Below are positions 34,860-43,334 of a stretch of DNA of 64,000 nt, piece by piece. The stretch covers positions 186,001-250,000 of the forward strand of contig NZ_BOSH01000006.1 in the NCBI RefSeq assembly GCF_018403245.1, written 5' to 3'. The position numbers were made by a program, and so were the translations under genes. Below the pieces are notes generated by a model. The model had not been told where the DNA came from. It saw only the letters and a program-made list of their open reading frames with translations, and made no database searches. The DNA is from Paenibacillus sp. J2TS4 (GTDB lineage: Bacteria > Bacillota > Bacilli > Paenibacillales > NBRC-103111). Each line of letters starts with the position of its first letter. Position 1 is the stretch's first letter.

Positions 34860-36173
34860 ATGGACTGGTTCAGCCATATCGGCAGCATTAAGCATGAAGG
34901 CCGCAGTTCAGCCAACCCTCTAGCCTACAAGCATTATGACCCTAAGGCGATCATTGCCGGCCAAACGATGGAGGAGCATCTTCGCTTCTCGGTTGCTTAT
35001 TGGCATACCTTGACGGGTACTGGTGCTGATCCGTTCGGAGAGGGGACGGCGATGAGGCCGTGGGAGCGTTACTCAGGAATGGATCTGGCCAAAGCGAGGG
35101 TGGAGGCATTGTTCGAGTTCCTGGACAAGCTCGGAGTCCGTTATTTTTGCTTCCATGATCGGGATATTGCTCCCGAAGGAGAGACGCTTCAGGAAACGAA
35201 CCGAAATCTGGATACGATAGTAGACATGATTAAGCAATCGATGAAAGCAAGCGGGGTCAAGCTGCTGTGGAACACTGCTAACATGTTCCATCATCCGAGA
35301 TTTGTTCACGGAGCAGGAACGGCCTGTAATGCCGATGTTTATGCTTATGCGGGGGCCCAATTGAAGAAAAGCCTGGAGATCGGGAAGGAGCTCGGGGCCG
35401 AGAACTATGTATTCTGGGGCGGCCGGGAGGGCTATGAAACGCTGCTGAATACGAATATGCAGCTGGAAATGGACAATCTGGCCAATCTGTACCGAATGGC
35501 GGTTGATTACGCCCAGGAAATCGGATTCGACGCTCAATTTCTAATCGAACCGAAGCCGAAGGAGCCGACCAAGCATCAGTATGATTTCGATGCAGCCACG
35601 ACCATCGCTTTCTTGCAGCAGTATGGATTGGCAGGGCATTTCAAGCTGAATTTGGAAGCCAATCATGCTACTCTGGCGGGGCACACATTCGAGCACGAAA
35701 TTCGTGTCGCCCGTATGTACGGGATGCTTGGTTCCCTGGATGCGAACCAGGGAGATTTACTGCTTGGCTGGGATACCGACGAGTTTCCGACCGATCTGTA
35801 TTCGACGACGCTGACGATGGTGGAGCTATTGAAGAATGGCGGGCTGGGCCGGGGCGGAATTAACTTTGACGCGAAGGTAAGAAGGGGATCATTCGAGCCG
35901 GAGGATTTATTTTACGCGCATATTGCCGGAATGGATAGCTTTGCCAGAGGGCTCAAAGCGGCGGCCAAGTTGATTGAGGAAAGATTGCTGGATGAGTTTA
36001 TCGAGCGGAGATACCGGAGCTTTACAGAGGGGATTGGACAGCAAATCGTATCGGGTCAGGCGACTCTTCACACCCTCGAGCAGTATGCGCTGGAGAATCG
36101 TCCTATACGGAACGAGTCCGGCAGACAGGAAGCGTTAAAGGCTGCTATTAATGAAATCATTTTTTCCGTATAA
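34860..36173 (+). CDS. xylA: Xylose isomerase
   Basis: It converts D-xylose to D-xylulose in the cytoplasm. The 437-residue class II enzyme shows CFHDRDIAPEG (catalytic His and Asp), FWGGREGYETL, EPKPKEPTKHQYDFD, NLEANHA, GSLDANQGD and GWDTDEFP. AAGGAGG with 8-base spacing sets the ATG at 34860, not the frame start at 34806. It is followed by xylB after 60 bp. Confidence 0.97.
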   Translation: MDWFSHIGSIKHEGRSSANPLAYKHYDPKAIIAGQTMEEHLRFSVAYWHTLTGTGADPFGEGTAMRPWERYSGMDLAKARVEALFEFLDKLGVRYFCFHDRDIAPEGETLQETNRNLDTIVDMIKQSMKASGVKLLWNTANMFHHPRFVHGAGTACNADVYAYAGAQLKKSLEIGKELGAENYVFWGGREGYETLLNTNMQLEMDNLANLYRMAVDYAQEIGFDAQFLIEPKPKEPTKHQYDFDAATTIAFLQQYGLAGHFKLNLEANHATLAGHTFEHEIRVARMYGMLGSLDANQGDLLLGWDTDEFPTDLYSTTLTMVELLKNGGLGRGGINFDAKVRRGSFEPEDLFYAHIAGMDSFARGLKAAAKLIEERLLDEFIERRYRSFTEGIGQQIVSGQATLHTLEQYALENRPIRNESGRQEALKAAINEIIFSV

Positions 36174-36233
36174 GTCCGTATAAATGGAGAGCGGAGCTGT
36201 GAAAAATCTTGCTTTTTCGGGAGTGCGATAAGG

Positions 36234-37736
36234 ATGAACTATGTTATCGGCATAGACTTGGGGACGAGCTCGGTCAAATGTATACTGGTAAGCCGGGAAG
36301 GAAAGGTGCGCGGCGAAGTGTCGCGCGAATATCCGCTGCTGCAGCCCCAATCCGGGTATAATGAGCAGGACCCGGAGGAATGGGTGCGGCAAACCGTCCT
36401 AGGTTTGCAAGCTTTGGTGCAGCAGGCGGAGATCGCTCCTGCAGAGATCGCCGGAATCAGCTTCTCCGGACAAATGCATGGCCTCGTGTTGTTAGACGAC
36501 GAGAATAGGCCGGTCCGTCCGGCTATTCTGTGGAACGATACGAGAACGACAGCCGAGTGCAGGGAAATCGAGGCAAAGCTGGGCAACACATTGCTGGCGA
36601 TTGCCAGAAATCCGGCGTTGGAAGGCTTCACCCTGCCGAAGGTGCTGTGGGTGCGCGAGAACGAGCCGGAATCGTTCCGCCGCTCCTCCCGGTTTGTGCT
36701 ACCCAAAGACTACTTGCGATACCGGTTAACCGGGCAGCTCCACATCGATTATTCCGATGCGGCGGGGACGCTGCTGCTCGATGTTGGCGGCAGGCGCTGG
36801 AGTGAGACGATCTGCCGGATGTTTGACCTTCCGGAAGGCTTCTGCCCTCCGCTGGTCGAATCGCACGCGTATATCGGAAATCTGCTGCCGGAGATCGCTG
36901 CATCGACCGGCTTGCTTCCCGCGACCCAAGTGTTCGCCGGAGGCGCGGACAATGCTTGCGGAGCGCTTGGCGCTGGAATATTGGCGCCTGGAGAAATATT
37001 ATGCAGTATTGGCACTTCCGGCGTCATTTTAGGCTACGAGCCGAGTTCGCATGCCGACTTCCATGGAAAGCTGCATTTTTTTAATCATGCACAGGAGAAT
37101 GCCTATTATGCGATGGGCGTTACGCTGGCGGCCGGTTACAGCTTAAGCTGGTTTAAAAGAAATTTTGCCTCAAATGACAGCTTTGAGGAGTTGATGGAGC
37201 AAGCTTCCCACGTTCCTCCCGGCGCTAACGGGCTGTTATTTACCCCGTATTTGTCCGGGGAGCGGACGCCTCATGCGGATTCGGCCATACGGGGCAGCTT
37301 CATCGGAATGGACGGCTCCCATACGAAAGCGGATTTGGTGCGGGCCGTTCTGGAAGGAATCACCTTCTCTCTCCATGAATCGGTCGAGCTGCTGCGGGCG
37401 GCGGGCAGACGTGTCGATACGATCGTGTCGATCGGGGGCGGCGCGAAAAGCGACGTCTGGCTCCAACTGCAGGCCGATATTTTCGCCGCTGAGGTCGTCA
37501 AGCTGGACAACGAGCAAGGGCCGGGCATGGGGGCGGCTATGCTGGCCGCCTATGGCTGCGGCTGGTACGCATCGCTGGAAGAGTGCGCCGCCCGATTCAT
37601 CCGCCGCACGAGGAGCTTCGTTCCCTCCGCAGAGGCCAGGGAAAGATATGCGAAGTTGTATAGCATCTACCGCAAAGTATACGGGGCGACCCGACAGCTA
37701 AGTGAAGAGCTTCTCCCATTCAGAAGCGGCTCCTAA
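36234..37736 (+). CDS. xylB: Xylulokinase
   Basis: It phosphorylates D-xylulose to enter the pentose phosphate pathway. This 500-residue FGGY kinase begins with GIDLGTSSVKCILV (phosphate loop), has FSGQMHGLVLLD, the catalytic-Asp motif GGADNACGALGAG and the C-terminal GGGAKSDVWLQLQADIF. GGGAG lies ten bases before the ATG. It forms an operon with xylA. Confidence 0.95.
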   Translation: MNYVIGIDLGTSSVKCILVSREGKVRGEVSREYPLLQPQSGYNEQDPEEWVRQTVLGLQALVQQAEIAPAEIAGISFSGQMHGLVLLDDENRPVRPAILWNDTRTTAECREIEAKLGNTLLAIARNPALEGFTLPKVLWVRENEPESFRRSSRFVLPKDYLRYRLTGQLHIDYSDAAGTLLLDVGGRRWSETICRMFDLPEGFCPPLVESHAYIGNLLPEIAASTGLLPATQVFAGGADNACGALGAGILAPGEILCSIGTSGVILGYEPSSHADFHGKLHFFNHAQENAYYAMGVTLAAGYSLSWFKRNFASNDSFEELMEQASHVPPGANGLLFTPYLSGERTPHADSAIRGSFIGMDGSHTKADLVRAVLEGITFSLHESVELLRAAGRRVDTIVSIGGGAKSDVWLQLQADIFAAEVVKLDNEQGPGMGAAMLAAYGCGWYASLEECAARFIRRTRSFVPSAEARERYAKLYSIYRKVYGATRQLSEELLPFRSGS

Positions 37737-37759
37737 GCTTCTAACAAGGAGAATGACAC

Positions 37760-37803
37760 CTGTCCGGTGCGTATTGCATCGACGGCACGGGGCAGTCCCT
37801 TTT
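37760..37803 (+). terminator. Candidate terminator of xylAB
   Basis: CTGTCCGGTGC and GCACGGGGCAG pair at 9 of 11 positions, followed by TCCCTTTT. Confidence 0.5.
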
Positions 37804-37992
37804 CATACAAATACAAGCCTTGAGTTCTCCTTGCATATCGTGTAATCCTCTTTGTCATCATTGTCAGCCTTGTCGTTCTTGTAGTCCCGCAGGAGGGACG
37901 CCAATCAGATGCCATGTCCTTATACCGACTTGTTGAATGGAAGCAGGGGCGGAGCTGCCGCCCATCCTATCAATTTAAGGGAGTTGGAAGAG

Positions 37993-39153
37993 ATGAACCA
38001 TGTTCGCGTAGGAATGATAGGCTATAAATTTATGGGCAAGGCACACAGCCACGCTTACCGGGATCTCCCTATGTTCTTCCCGCAGACGGCGGTGCCGGTT
38101 ATGAAAGCTATTTGCGGTCGGGATTTGCACGCTGTGAAGCAGGCCGCCGACCAGTTCGGCTGGGAAAGCTACGAAACGGACTGGCGAAGCTTAATCGACC
38201 GGGACGACATCGATTTAGTCGACATCAATGCGCCGAGTAATGTACATAAAGATATTGCCATTGCTGCCGCGAGGGCGGGGAAACACCTTTTTTGCGAGAA
38301 GCCGCTTTCTGTGACGCTGGAGGAAGCCAGAGCCATGCTGGCGGAGGCTAACCGTGCGGGAGTCAAGCATATGATCGGCTTCAACTACCGTTTTGCTCCA
38401 GCCGTTCAGTTGGCGAAGAAGCTCGTGAGCGAGGGCCGTCTCGGACGAATCTATCATTTTCGCGCCTGGTTTTTGCAGGACTGGATTGTCGATCCCCAGT
38501 TTCCGCTCGTCTGGAGGCTGCAGAAGGAAGTAGCCGGGTCCGGTACGCATGGCGACCTGGGAGCGCATCTGATCGATCTCGCCCGTTACTTGGTAGGCGA
38601 ACTGGCGGAAGTTATCGGCATGAGTGAAACTTTTATTACGGAACGTCCGCTGCCAGATTCGATGGAGGGCCTAAGTGCTCGGGGCAGTAAGGATGCGCCC
38701 AAAGGAAAGGTCGATGTAGATGACGCGACCCTCTTTCTCGCCCGATTTGCTGACGGCGCGTTGGGAAGCTTCGAGGCGACCCGCATGGCACCGGGGCATC
38801 GCTGCACGAATGCGTTTGAAATTAACGGCAGTCTGGGAAGCGTCAAGTTTGACTTTGAACGGATGAACGAGCTTCAGGTCTACTTTACGGACGATGCTGA
38901 TGATGTTCAAGGTTTCCGCAGGGTGCTGGCGACGGATCCGGCCCATGCTTATATGGGGGCCTGGTGGCCCCCGGGTCATACGATTGGCTTTGAGCATACC
39001 TTCATTCATGAAGTGGTGGAACTGCTGGATGCGATTCGCGAGGATCGCCAGCCTGTGCCTAATTTTGAGGATGGGGTGCGGTGCCAGGAGGTGCTGGAGG
39101 CTGTAGAACGATCGATTGCGGATCGGCGCTGGTTCCGGATCGAGGAAGTTTAA
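37993..39153 (+). CDS. Gfo/Idh/MocA-family oxidoreductase
   Basis: This 386-residue NAD(P)-dependent sugar oxidoreductase has the Rossmann opening VRVGMIGYKFMGKAHSHAY and CEKPL with the catalytic Lys. GSGTHGDLGAHLIDLARYLVG carries the family Asp and His. GGGAG precedes the ATG at 37993; the frame from 37909 lacks a site. It is followed by a ThuA-like gene after 17 bp and a second Gfo/Idh gene, a set typical of oxidation/isomerisation of unusual disaccharides or inositols. The substrate is unknown. Confidence 0.9.
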   Translation: MNHVRVGMIGYKFMGKAHSHAYRDLPMFFPQTAVPVMKAICGRDLHAVKQAADQFGWESYETDWRSLIDRDDIDLVDINAPSNVHKDIAIAAARAGKHLFCEKPLSVTLEEARAMLAEANRAGVKHMIGFNYRFAPAVQLAKKLVSEGRLGRIYHFRAWFLQDWIVDPQFPLVWRLQKEVAGSGTHGDLGAHLIDLARYLVGELAEVIGMSETFITERPLPDSMEGLSARGSKDAPKGKVDVDDATLFLARFADGALGSFEATRMAPGHRCTNAFEINGSLGSVKFDFERMNELQVYFTDDADDVQGFRRVLATDPAHAYMGAWWPPGHTIGFEHTFIHEVVELLDAIREDRQPVPNFEDGVRCQEVLEAVERSIADRRWFRIEEV

Positions 39154-39170
39154 ACAAGGGAGGCGATAGA

Positions 39171-39815
39171 ATGAAACAGGCATTGATCGTTCAAGGAGGC
39201 TGGGAAGGCCATCAGCCGGCGGAAGTTGCTGAGCTGCTGGCGCAGCAATTGAGGGAGGAAAGCTTCCAGGTGGAAGTATCCGATACGCTTGACAGCTTCT
39301 TGGATGCGGAGAAGCTTGCTTGCCAGGATCTCATCGTTCCGGTATGGACGATGGGGCAAATCTCGAAGGAGCAGCTCAAGCCTCTGCTTGAAGCGGTCAA
39401 GAGCGGCACTGGAATTGCCGGCTGTCACGGAGGAATGGGCGATTCCTTTCGCAATGAAACCCAGTACCAATATATGGTCGGCGGTCAATGGGTGGCCCAT
39501 CCTGGAGGAGATGGAGTTCACTATGACGTCTTTATAAAGGAATCGAAGCATCCGATTATGGCAGGAATCGAAGATTTTCAGGTTTGCTCCGAGCAGTATT
39601 ATATGCATATTGATCCGGCCATTCATGTGCTGGCTACGACCCGATTCGGTGACGTAGAAATGCCGGTCGCCTGGACCAAAACCTACGGCGAAGGCAGTGT
39701 ATTCTACTGCTCCCTCGGTCATCAGGCCGATATTGTTGCGATGCCTCCGGTTCTCCGGATGATGCGGCAAGGAATGATTTGGGCAGCGAGATCATCAGTT
39801 GGGAGCCCGTTCTGA
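39171..39815 (+). CDS. ThuA-like domain protein
   Basis: This 214-residue glutamine-amidotransferase-like fold is of the trehalose-utilisation ThuA family, with GGWEGHQPAE at the start, GIAGCHGGMGDSFRN in the middle and YCSLGHQADI near the end. GGAGGCG precedes the ATG. ThuA-like proteins accompany Gfo/Idh dehydrogenases in 3-keto-sugar pathways; here it lies between two of them. Confidence 0.88.
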   Translation: MKQALIVQGGWEGHQPAEVAELLAQQLREESFQVEVSDTLDSFLDAEKLACQDLIVPVWTMGQISKEQLKPLLEAVKSGTGIAGCHGGMGDSFRNETQYQYMVGGQWVAHPGGDGVHYDVFIKESKHPIMAGIEDFQVCSEQYYMHIDPAIHVLATTRFGDVEMPVAWTKTYGEGSVFYCSLGHQADIVAMPPVLRMMRQGMIWAARSSVGSPF

Positions 39816-39849
39816 TGGGGACAATTCTTTTGAGAGAGGAGCGGCAGAG

Positions 39850-40956
39850 ATGAGCAAAGTTAAAGTGGGCATTATTGGTTGTGGCAAAATAAGCGGAATT
39901 TATTTTACCAATCTCCAGACATACGACTTACTGGAGGTAAAGGCCTGTGCGGATCTCGATTTGGCAAGAGCGCAAGCCAAGGCGAAGGAATTCCAGATTC
40001 CGGTTGCCTGCACGGTAAAGCAGCTATTGGGCGATCCGGACATTCAAATCGTTATTAATTTGACGGTGCCCCAGGCTCACGCGGAGATTTGCCTGGCGGC
40101 ACTGGAAGCAGGCAAGCATGTGTATGTTGAAAAACCGCTAGCCGTTACAAGGGGAGACGCGCGGAGAATCCTGGATAAAGCCAAGCAAAAAAATCTCCTG
40201 GTCGGCTGCGCTCCGGACACTTTCCTCGGAGGCGGTATTCAAACCAGCCGCAAGCTGATCGACGACGGTTGGATCGGCCGTCCGGTGGCCGCCTCCGCCT
40301 TTATGATGAGCGGTGGCCATGAATCGTGGCACCCGGACCCGGAATTTTATTACTTGCCCGGCGGCGGTCCGATGTTCGATATGGGCCCGTATTATTTAAC
40401 CGCCCTCGTTCATCTTCTCGGGCCGATTAGGCGCGTAACCGGGTCGGCGAATATCACCTTCGCCGAAAGAACGATAACAAGCGAGCCAAAATTTGGCCAG
40501 GTTATTCAAGTACAGACCCCGACCCATGTGACGGGCATCCTCGACTTTGCTTCCGGGGCCACTGCGACGATGATTACAAGCTTTGATATCGTTGGAGGAT
40601 CAGCCCTTCCCAGGATTGAAATTTACGGCAGTGAAGGTACACTGAGCGTTCCCAATCCGAATACGTATGCCGGCCCTGTCAGGATCCGCGGGAAGGAAGC
40701 GAAGGAATGGAGCGAGGTTCCTCTCACGCATGGCTATACGGACAATAGCCGAGGCCTAGGTGTGTTGGATATGGCCTACGCTCTGCGCAGCGGAAGGACG
40801 CACCGGGCCAACGGCGAATTAGCTTATCATGTGCTGGAAGCGATGCACGGTATTCACGATGCGGCTAAAGAGGGGAGGCACTATGAAATGAAGAGCACTT
40901 GTGAGCAGCCGGCTCCGCTGCCTCTCGGATTACGAGCCGACACATTGGACGAGTGA
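39850..40956 (+). CDS. Gfo/Idh/MocA-family oxidoreductase
   Basis: This second sugar oxidoreductase of the group has 368 residues with VKVGIIGCGKISGIYF, VEKPLAVTRGDARRIL (catalytic Lys) and GGGPMFDMGPYYLTALVHLLG. GGAGCGG lies before the ATG at 39850. It is a distant paralogue of the gene at 37993, so the two likely act in sequence on one substrate. The frame stays open for 43 codons after its TGA (see next entry). Confidence 0.9.
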   Translation: MSKVKVGIIGCGKISGIYFTNLQTYDLLEVKACADLDLARAQAKAKEFQIPVACTVKQLLGDPDIQIVINLTVPQAHAEICLAALEAGKHVYVEKPLAVTRGDARRILDKAKQKNLLVGCAPDTFLGGGIQTSRKLIDDGWIGRPVAASAFMMSGGHESWHPDPEFYYLPGGGPMFDMGPYYLTALVHLLGPIRRVTGSANITFAERTITSEPKFGQVIQVQTPTHVTGILDFASGATATMITSFDIVGGSALPRIEIYGSEGTLSVPNPNTYAGPVRIRGKEAKEWSEVPLTHGYTDNSRGLGVLDMAYALRSGRTHRANGELAYHVLEAMHGIHDAAKEGRHYEMKSTCEQPAPLPLGLRADTLDE

Positions 40957-41088
40957 GCTGATTTAGCTGCGGGATCTGTCAAGACTTGCGCCGAAATCGA
41001 GCCGACCAGCGTGGAGTCGCTTTTATATGAACTGCTGGAAAGAGCCGACAAGGAAGAATTCAGAGCGATTCTATCCATTAATAAATAG
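40957..41088 (+). other. In-frame coding-like stretch after the Gfo/Idh stop
   Basis: After the TGA at 40954-40956 the same frame runs 43 codons to TAG. The product (VESLLYELLERADKEEF in the middle) looks like real helical protein rather than random sequence. It has no start of its own. It may be a decayed C-terminal extension, a remnant of another gene, or chance. Confidence 0.35.
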
Positions 41089-41346
41089 TGCATTTAATAG
41101 AGTATCGCCTGCCAGAGAACGGCGGTTGATTCGGAATGGTTTCTGAATCGGCTGCTGTTTTTTGGCTATTCTGCTTTCGGTTGTGACCTACGTTCTGCAG
41201 CAACGTGGCGCCTAAGAGGGCCCGTATGTACGGTGAGGCGTCACGATATGATATTTTACTATTTTTTGAGAGTTAATCATTTTCCCCAATCAAAACTATC
41301 TTCTCCCTCATAGATTATAGCATTAAGAGAAAGGAGGTTATTTCGC
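41089..41346. other. Interval before the repetitive coat-type gene
   Basis: No gene seen. CATAGATTA at 41309-41317 matches a sigma-K -10 (CATAnnnTA), but no AC is placed where its -35 should be. Confidence 0.3.
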
Positions 41347-41751
41347 ATGGAAAATATAATCTCGAACATGGAAGAGTCTCTGGTAGAAATCAGTAAAAAA
41401 TCTCGCGGCACTTGCGGCACTCGCGGCACCCGCGGCACTTGCGGCACTCGTGGCACTTGCGGCACTCGCGGCACCCGTGGCACTCACTGTACCCGCGGCA
41501 CTCGCGGCACCCGTGGCACTCACTGTACCCGCGGCACTCGCGGCACCCGTGGCACTTGCGGCACTCGCGGCACCCGTGGCACTCACTGTACCCGCGGCAC
41601 TCGCGGCACCCGTGGCACTCACTGTACCCGCGGCACTCGCGGCACCCGTGGCACTCACTGTACCCGCGGCACTCGCGGCACCCGTGGCACTCGCGGCACT
41701 CGCGGCACCCGTGGCACTCACTGTACCCGCGGCACTCGTGGCAAACGCTAG
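41347..41751 (+). CDS. CotG-like basic tandem-repeat protein, probable spore coat substrate of CotH
   Basis: This 134-residue protein has a 19-residue head (MENIISNMEESLVEISKKS) followed by 38 near-perfect three-residue units and a final Arg. The units are 27 RGT, one RGK, four CGT and six HCT; RGT triplets mostly separate the HCT units. There are no acidic residues after Glu14, so it is strongly basic, with ten Cys and six His. AAGGAGG nine bases before the ATG picks this frame out of several open ones. The next gene on this strand is cotH. CotG-type repeat proteins beside cotH are known coat proteins phosphorylated by CotH; Thr would be the acceptor here. Coat role inferred. Confidence 0.7.
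   Translation: MENIISNMEESLVEISKKSRGTCGTRGTRGTCGTRGTCGTRGTRGTHCTRGTRGTRGTHCTRGTRGTRGTCGTRGTRGTHCTRGTRGTRGTHCTRGTRGTRGTHCTRGTRGTRGTRGTRGTRGTHCTRGTRGKR
41404..41748. repeat. 9-bp tandem repeat with a 36-bp higher-order unit
   Basis: Units such as GGCACTCGC recur without length change through 345 bp. Four units often form a 36-bp block starting CACTGTACCCGC. Because the unit has no stops, several frames on both strands are open. Confidence 0.95.
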
Positions 41752-41875
41752 GACTCTGCAGGAATTGCCGATGAAGGCGAAATCTGCTAGCGGATGATAA
41801 TGCCGACAGGCGCTGCAGCCATCTCTGCTGGGCAAAGGCCGTGTCATTGAACTCCTCAGCCGAATAATGTAATGA

Positions 41876-41904
41876 AAGGCCTATCTGAAAGGATAGGCTT
41901 TTTT
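41876..41904 (+). terminator. Terminator of the repeat-protein gene
   Basis: GCCTATC and GATAGGC form a stem with a 6-base loop, followed by six T. Confidence 0.92.
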
Positions 41905-41930
41905 AACATTTATTTATAAATTCCGGGGCT

Positions 41931-41982
41931 CCCCGTAAAGTAATAGGAATACGCTTCGAAGGCTAGACGTCACTTTGCGGGG
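41931..41982. other. Long hairpin between repeat gene and cotH
   Basis: CCCCGTAAAGT (41931-41941) pairs with ACTTTGCGGGG (41972-41982), one mismatch-like wobble, around a 30-base loop, then TTATTTTA. It could be a second terminator or part of the cotH leader. Confidence 0.5.
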
Positions 41983-42026
41983 TTATTTTATATTCATCTT
42001 CTACGGCGTTCGGCTATATTTCAGGC

Positions 42027-42049
42027 ACTTTCCTTCGGAACGGAAGGAC
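42027..42049. repeat. 23-bp motif shared with 63283-63305
   Basis: ACTTTCCTTCGGAACGGAAG plus GAC differs at one base from the motif at 63283. It contains TCCTTC/GGAAGGA and lies 90 bp before cotH. Confidence 0.55.
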
Positions 42050-42139
42050 AATTTTTTATAGTGCCACTTATGTATCGGGATTTGGTGGGCGCATGTAGGA
42101 ATGTTAATGGCATGTATTCGGAAGAAGGTGAAGCTATTC

Positions 42140-43195
42140 ATGACTATACCGAGAAGGCAGCTGAAAATAACGCAGGGCCAGTGGAAACTGCTTCATAAAG
42201 ACGTATGGAGCGATCAATTTGTGAACGCCCTCTATAAAAAGAAGGGCCAGTGGATACCCGCCAAAATACGGGTTCGAGGTGGACATACACGCAGCTATCC
42301 GAAAAAATCATACGAAATGACAATTCAGGGACGAACGGTTCATTGTAATGCCGAGTACGATGATCCCTCCATGATTCGCAACGCTCTTTCTTTTCGTTTC
42401 TTTGAACGAATCGGCGTGCCGAGCCCACAAACCAAATTTTCGCTCCTCGAAGTGAACCATGAACCACGAGGAGTCTACCTGGAAATTGAGGCGGTGGACC
42501 GGTTATTTTTTAGAAAAAGGCGTATCCCGATCCAATCCCTAGTTTACGCTACTAACGACGATGCCAATTTCGGGCTTATCAGTCCCGAAACGAAGCGAAA
42601 GAAGCCTTCGCTCTTTGACGGATACCGTTTAATGATCGGCAGCGAGACCGAACGAAGGCGATTGGAATCGTTCATTTCTAATGTTAACGCTTTAGGTCCG
42701 GACCGTTTACAGAGCTATTTAGCCACTCATCTCGATATTGATAATTATTTAAGATGGCTGGCCGGAGCAGTGCTTACAGGAAATTACGACGGGTTTAATC
42801 AAAACTACGCTCTATATTGGCATAAAAAACACCGCCGCTACAGAATCATCCCCTGGGATTACGAAGGGACATGGGGACGGGACAGCTATGGCAAATATTT
42901 TGGCAGCCGACCCGTTCCGGTTACCGGAAAAAACACATTAACTAAAAAACTGCTGGCGATAGAGCCGTTTCGTCAAAAGTATAAAGCTATTCTTCGTCTG
43001 ATATTAAAAAATGTGTTTACGACGAGGAAGCTGTCCCCGCTCATCCGTCGGCTGCATGGCGGCATCAGCAAGAATGTGGAGACGGACCGAACTCGAAAAT
43101 ATTCCGCCGCCCAGTTCCGTTCCGAACGCCGGTTTATCCTTAAGTATATTGAACAAAGGAGAAAGGTCGTTCTACAGGAAATGAGAAAATTATAG
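42140..43195 (+). CDS. cotH: CotH-family spore coat protein kinase
   Basis: CotH is an atypical protein kinase that phosphorylates coat proteins CotB and CotG during sporulation. The 351-residue product matches B. subtilis CotH in length and in order of motifs: CNAEYDDPSMIRNALS, GVYLEIEAVDR, RWLAGAVLTGNYDGFNQNYA and PWDYEGTWGRD with the metal-binding Asp residues. AAGGTGA lies before the ATG at 42140, which fits the family N-terminus; an upstream ATG at 42101 is possible. The neighbouring basic repeat protein is its obvious candidate substrate. Confidence 0.9.
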   Translation: MTIPRRQLKITQGQWKLLHKDVWSDQFVNALYKKKGQWIPAKIRVRGGHTRSYPKKSYEMTIQGRTVHCNAEYDDPSMIRNALSFRFFERIGVPSPQTKFSLLEVNHEPRGVYLEIEAVDRLFFRKRRIPIQSLVYATNDDANFGLISPETKRKKPSLFDGYRLMIGSETERRRLESFISNVNALGPDRLQSYLATHLDIDNYLRWLAGAVLTGNYDGFNQNYALYWHKKHRRYRIIPWDYEGTWGRDSYGKYFGSRPVPVTGKNTLTKKLLAIEPFRQKYKAILRLILKNVFTTRKLSPLIRRLHGGISKNVETDRTRKYSAAQFRSERRFILKYIEQRRKVVLQEMRKL

Positions 43196-43334
43196 CGGGA
43201 CGATAGTGTGAACAATCAGCTCCTGAATCGAAGCCGCGACCATCCGCTAATGATATAACCACCGGGAATAACAGAGTTTCCCGGCATGCCCAATCAGGCT
43301 TCTCCGATAGAGAAGCCATTCTTCTGACGGCGGG

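Noticed and set aside
37733..37915. 60-residue minus-strand frame between xylB and the Gfo/Idh gene
   Set aside because: Basic, repetitive Thr-Arg-rich composition and no ribosome site.
41404..41748. CRISPR array
   Set aside because: The 9/36-bp units are contiguous with no unique spacers and lie inside a coding frame; no cas genes are present.
41347..41751. RiPP precursor (azole-type peptide) because of a short head followed by Gly/Cys/Thr core
   Set aside because: No cyclodehydratase, radical enzyme or peptide exporter gene is adjacent; the neighbouring cotH and high Arg content fit a coat protein better. Not fully excluded.
41338..41847. Minus-strand Ala/Ser/Thr/Gly-rich reading frame and other plus-strand frames over the tandem repeat
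   Set aside because: The 9-bp unit contains no stop in several frames, so they are open by chance; only the frame at 41347 has a perfect ribosome site and sensible head.
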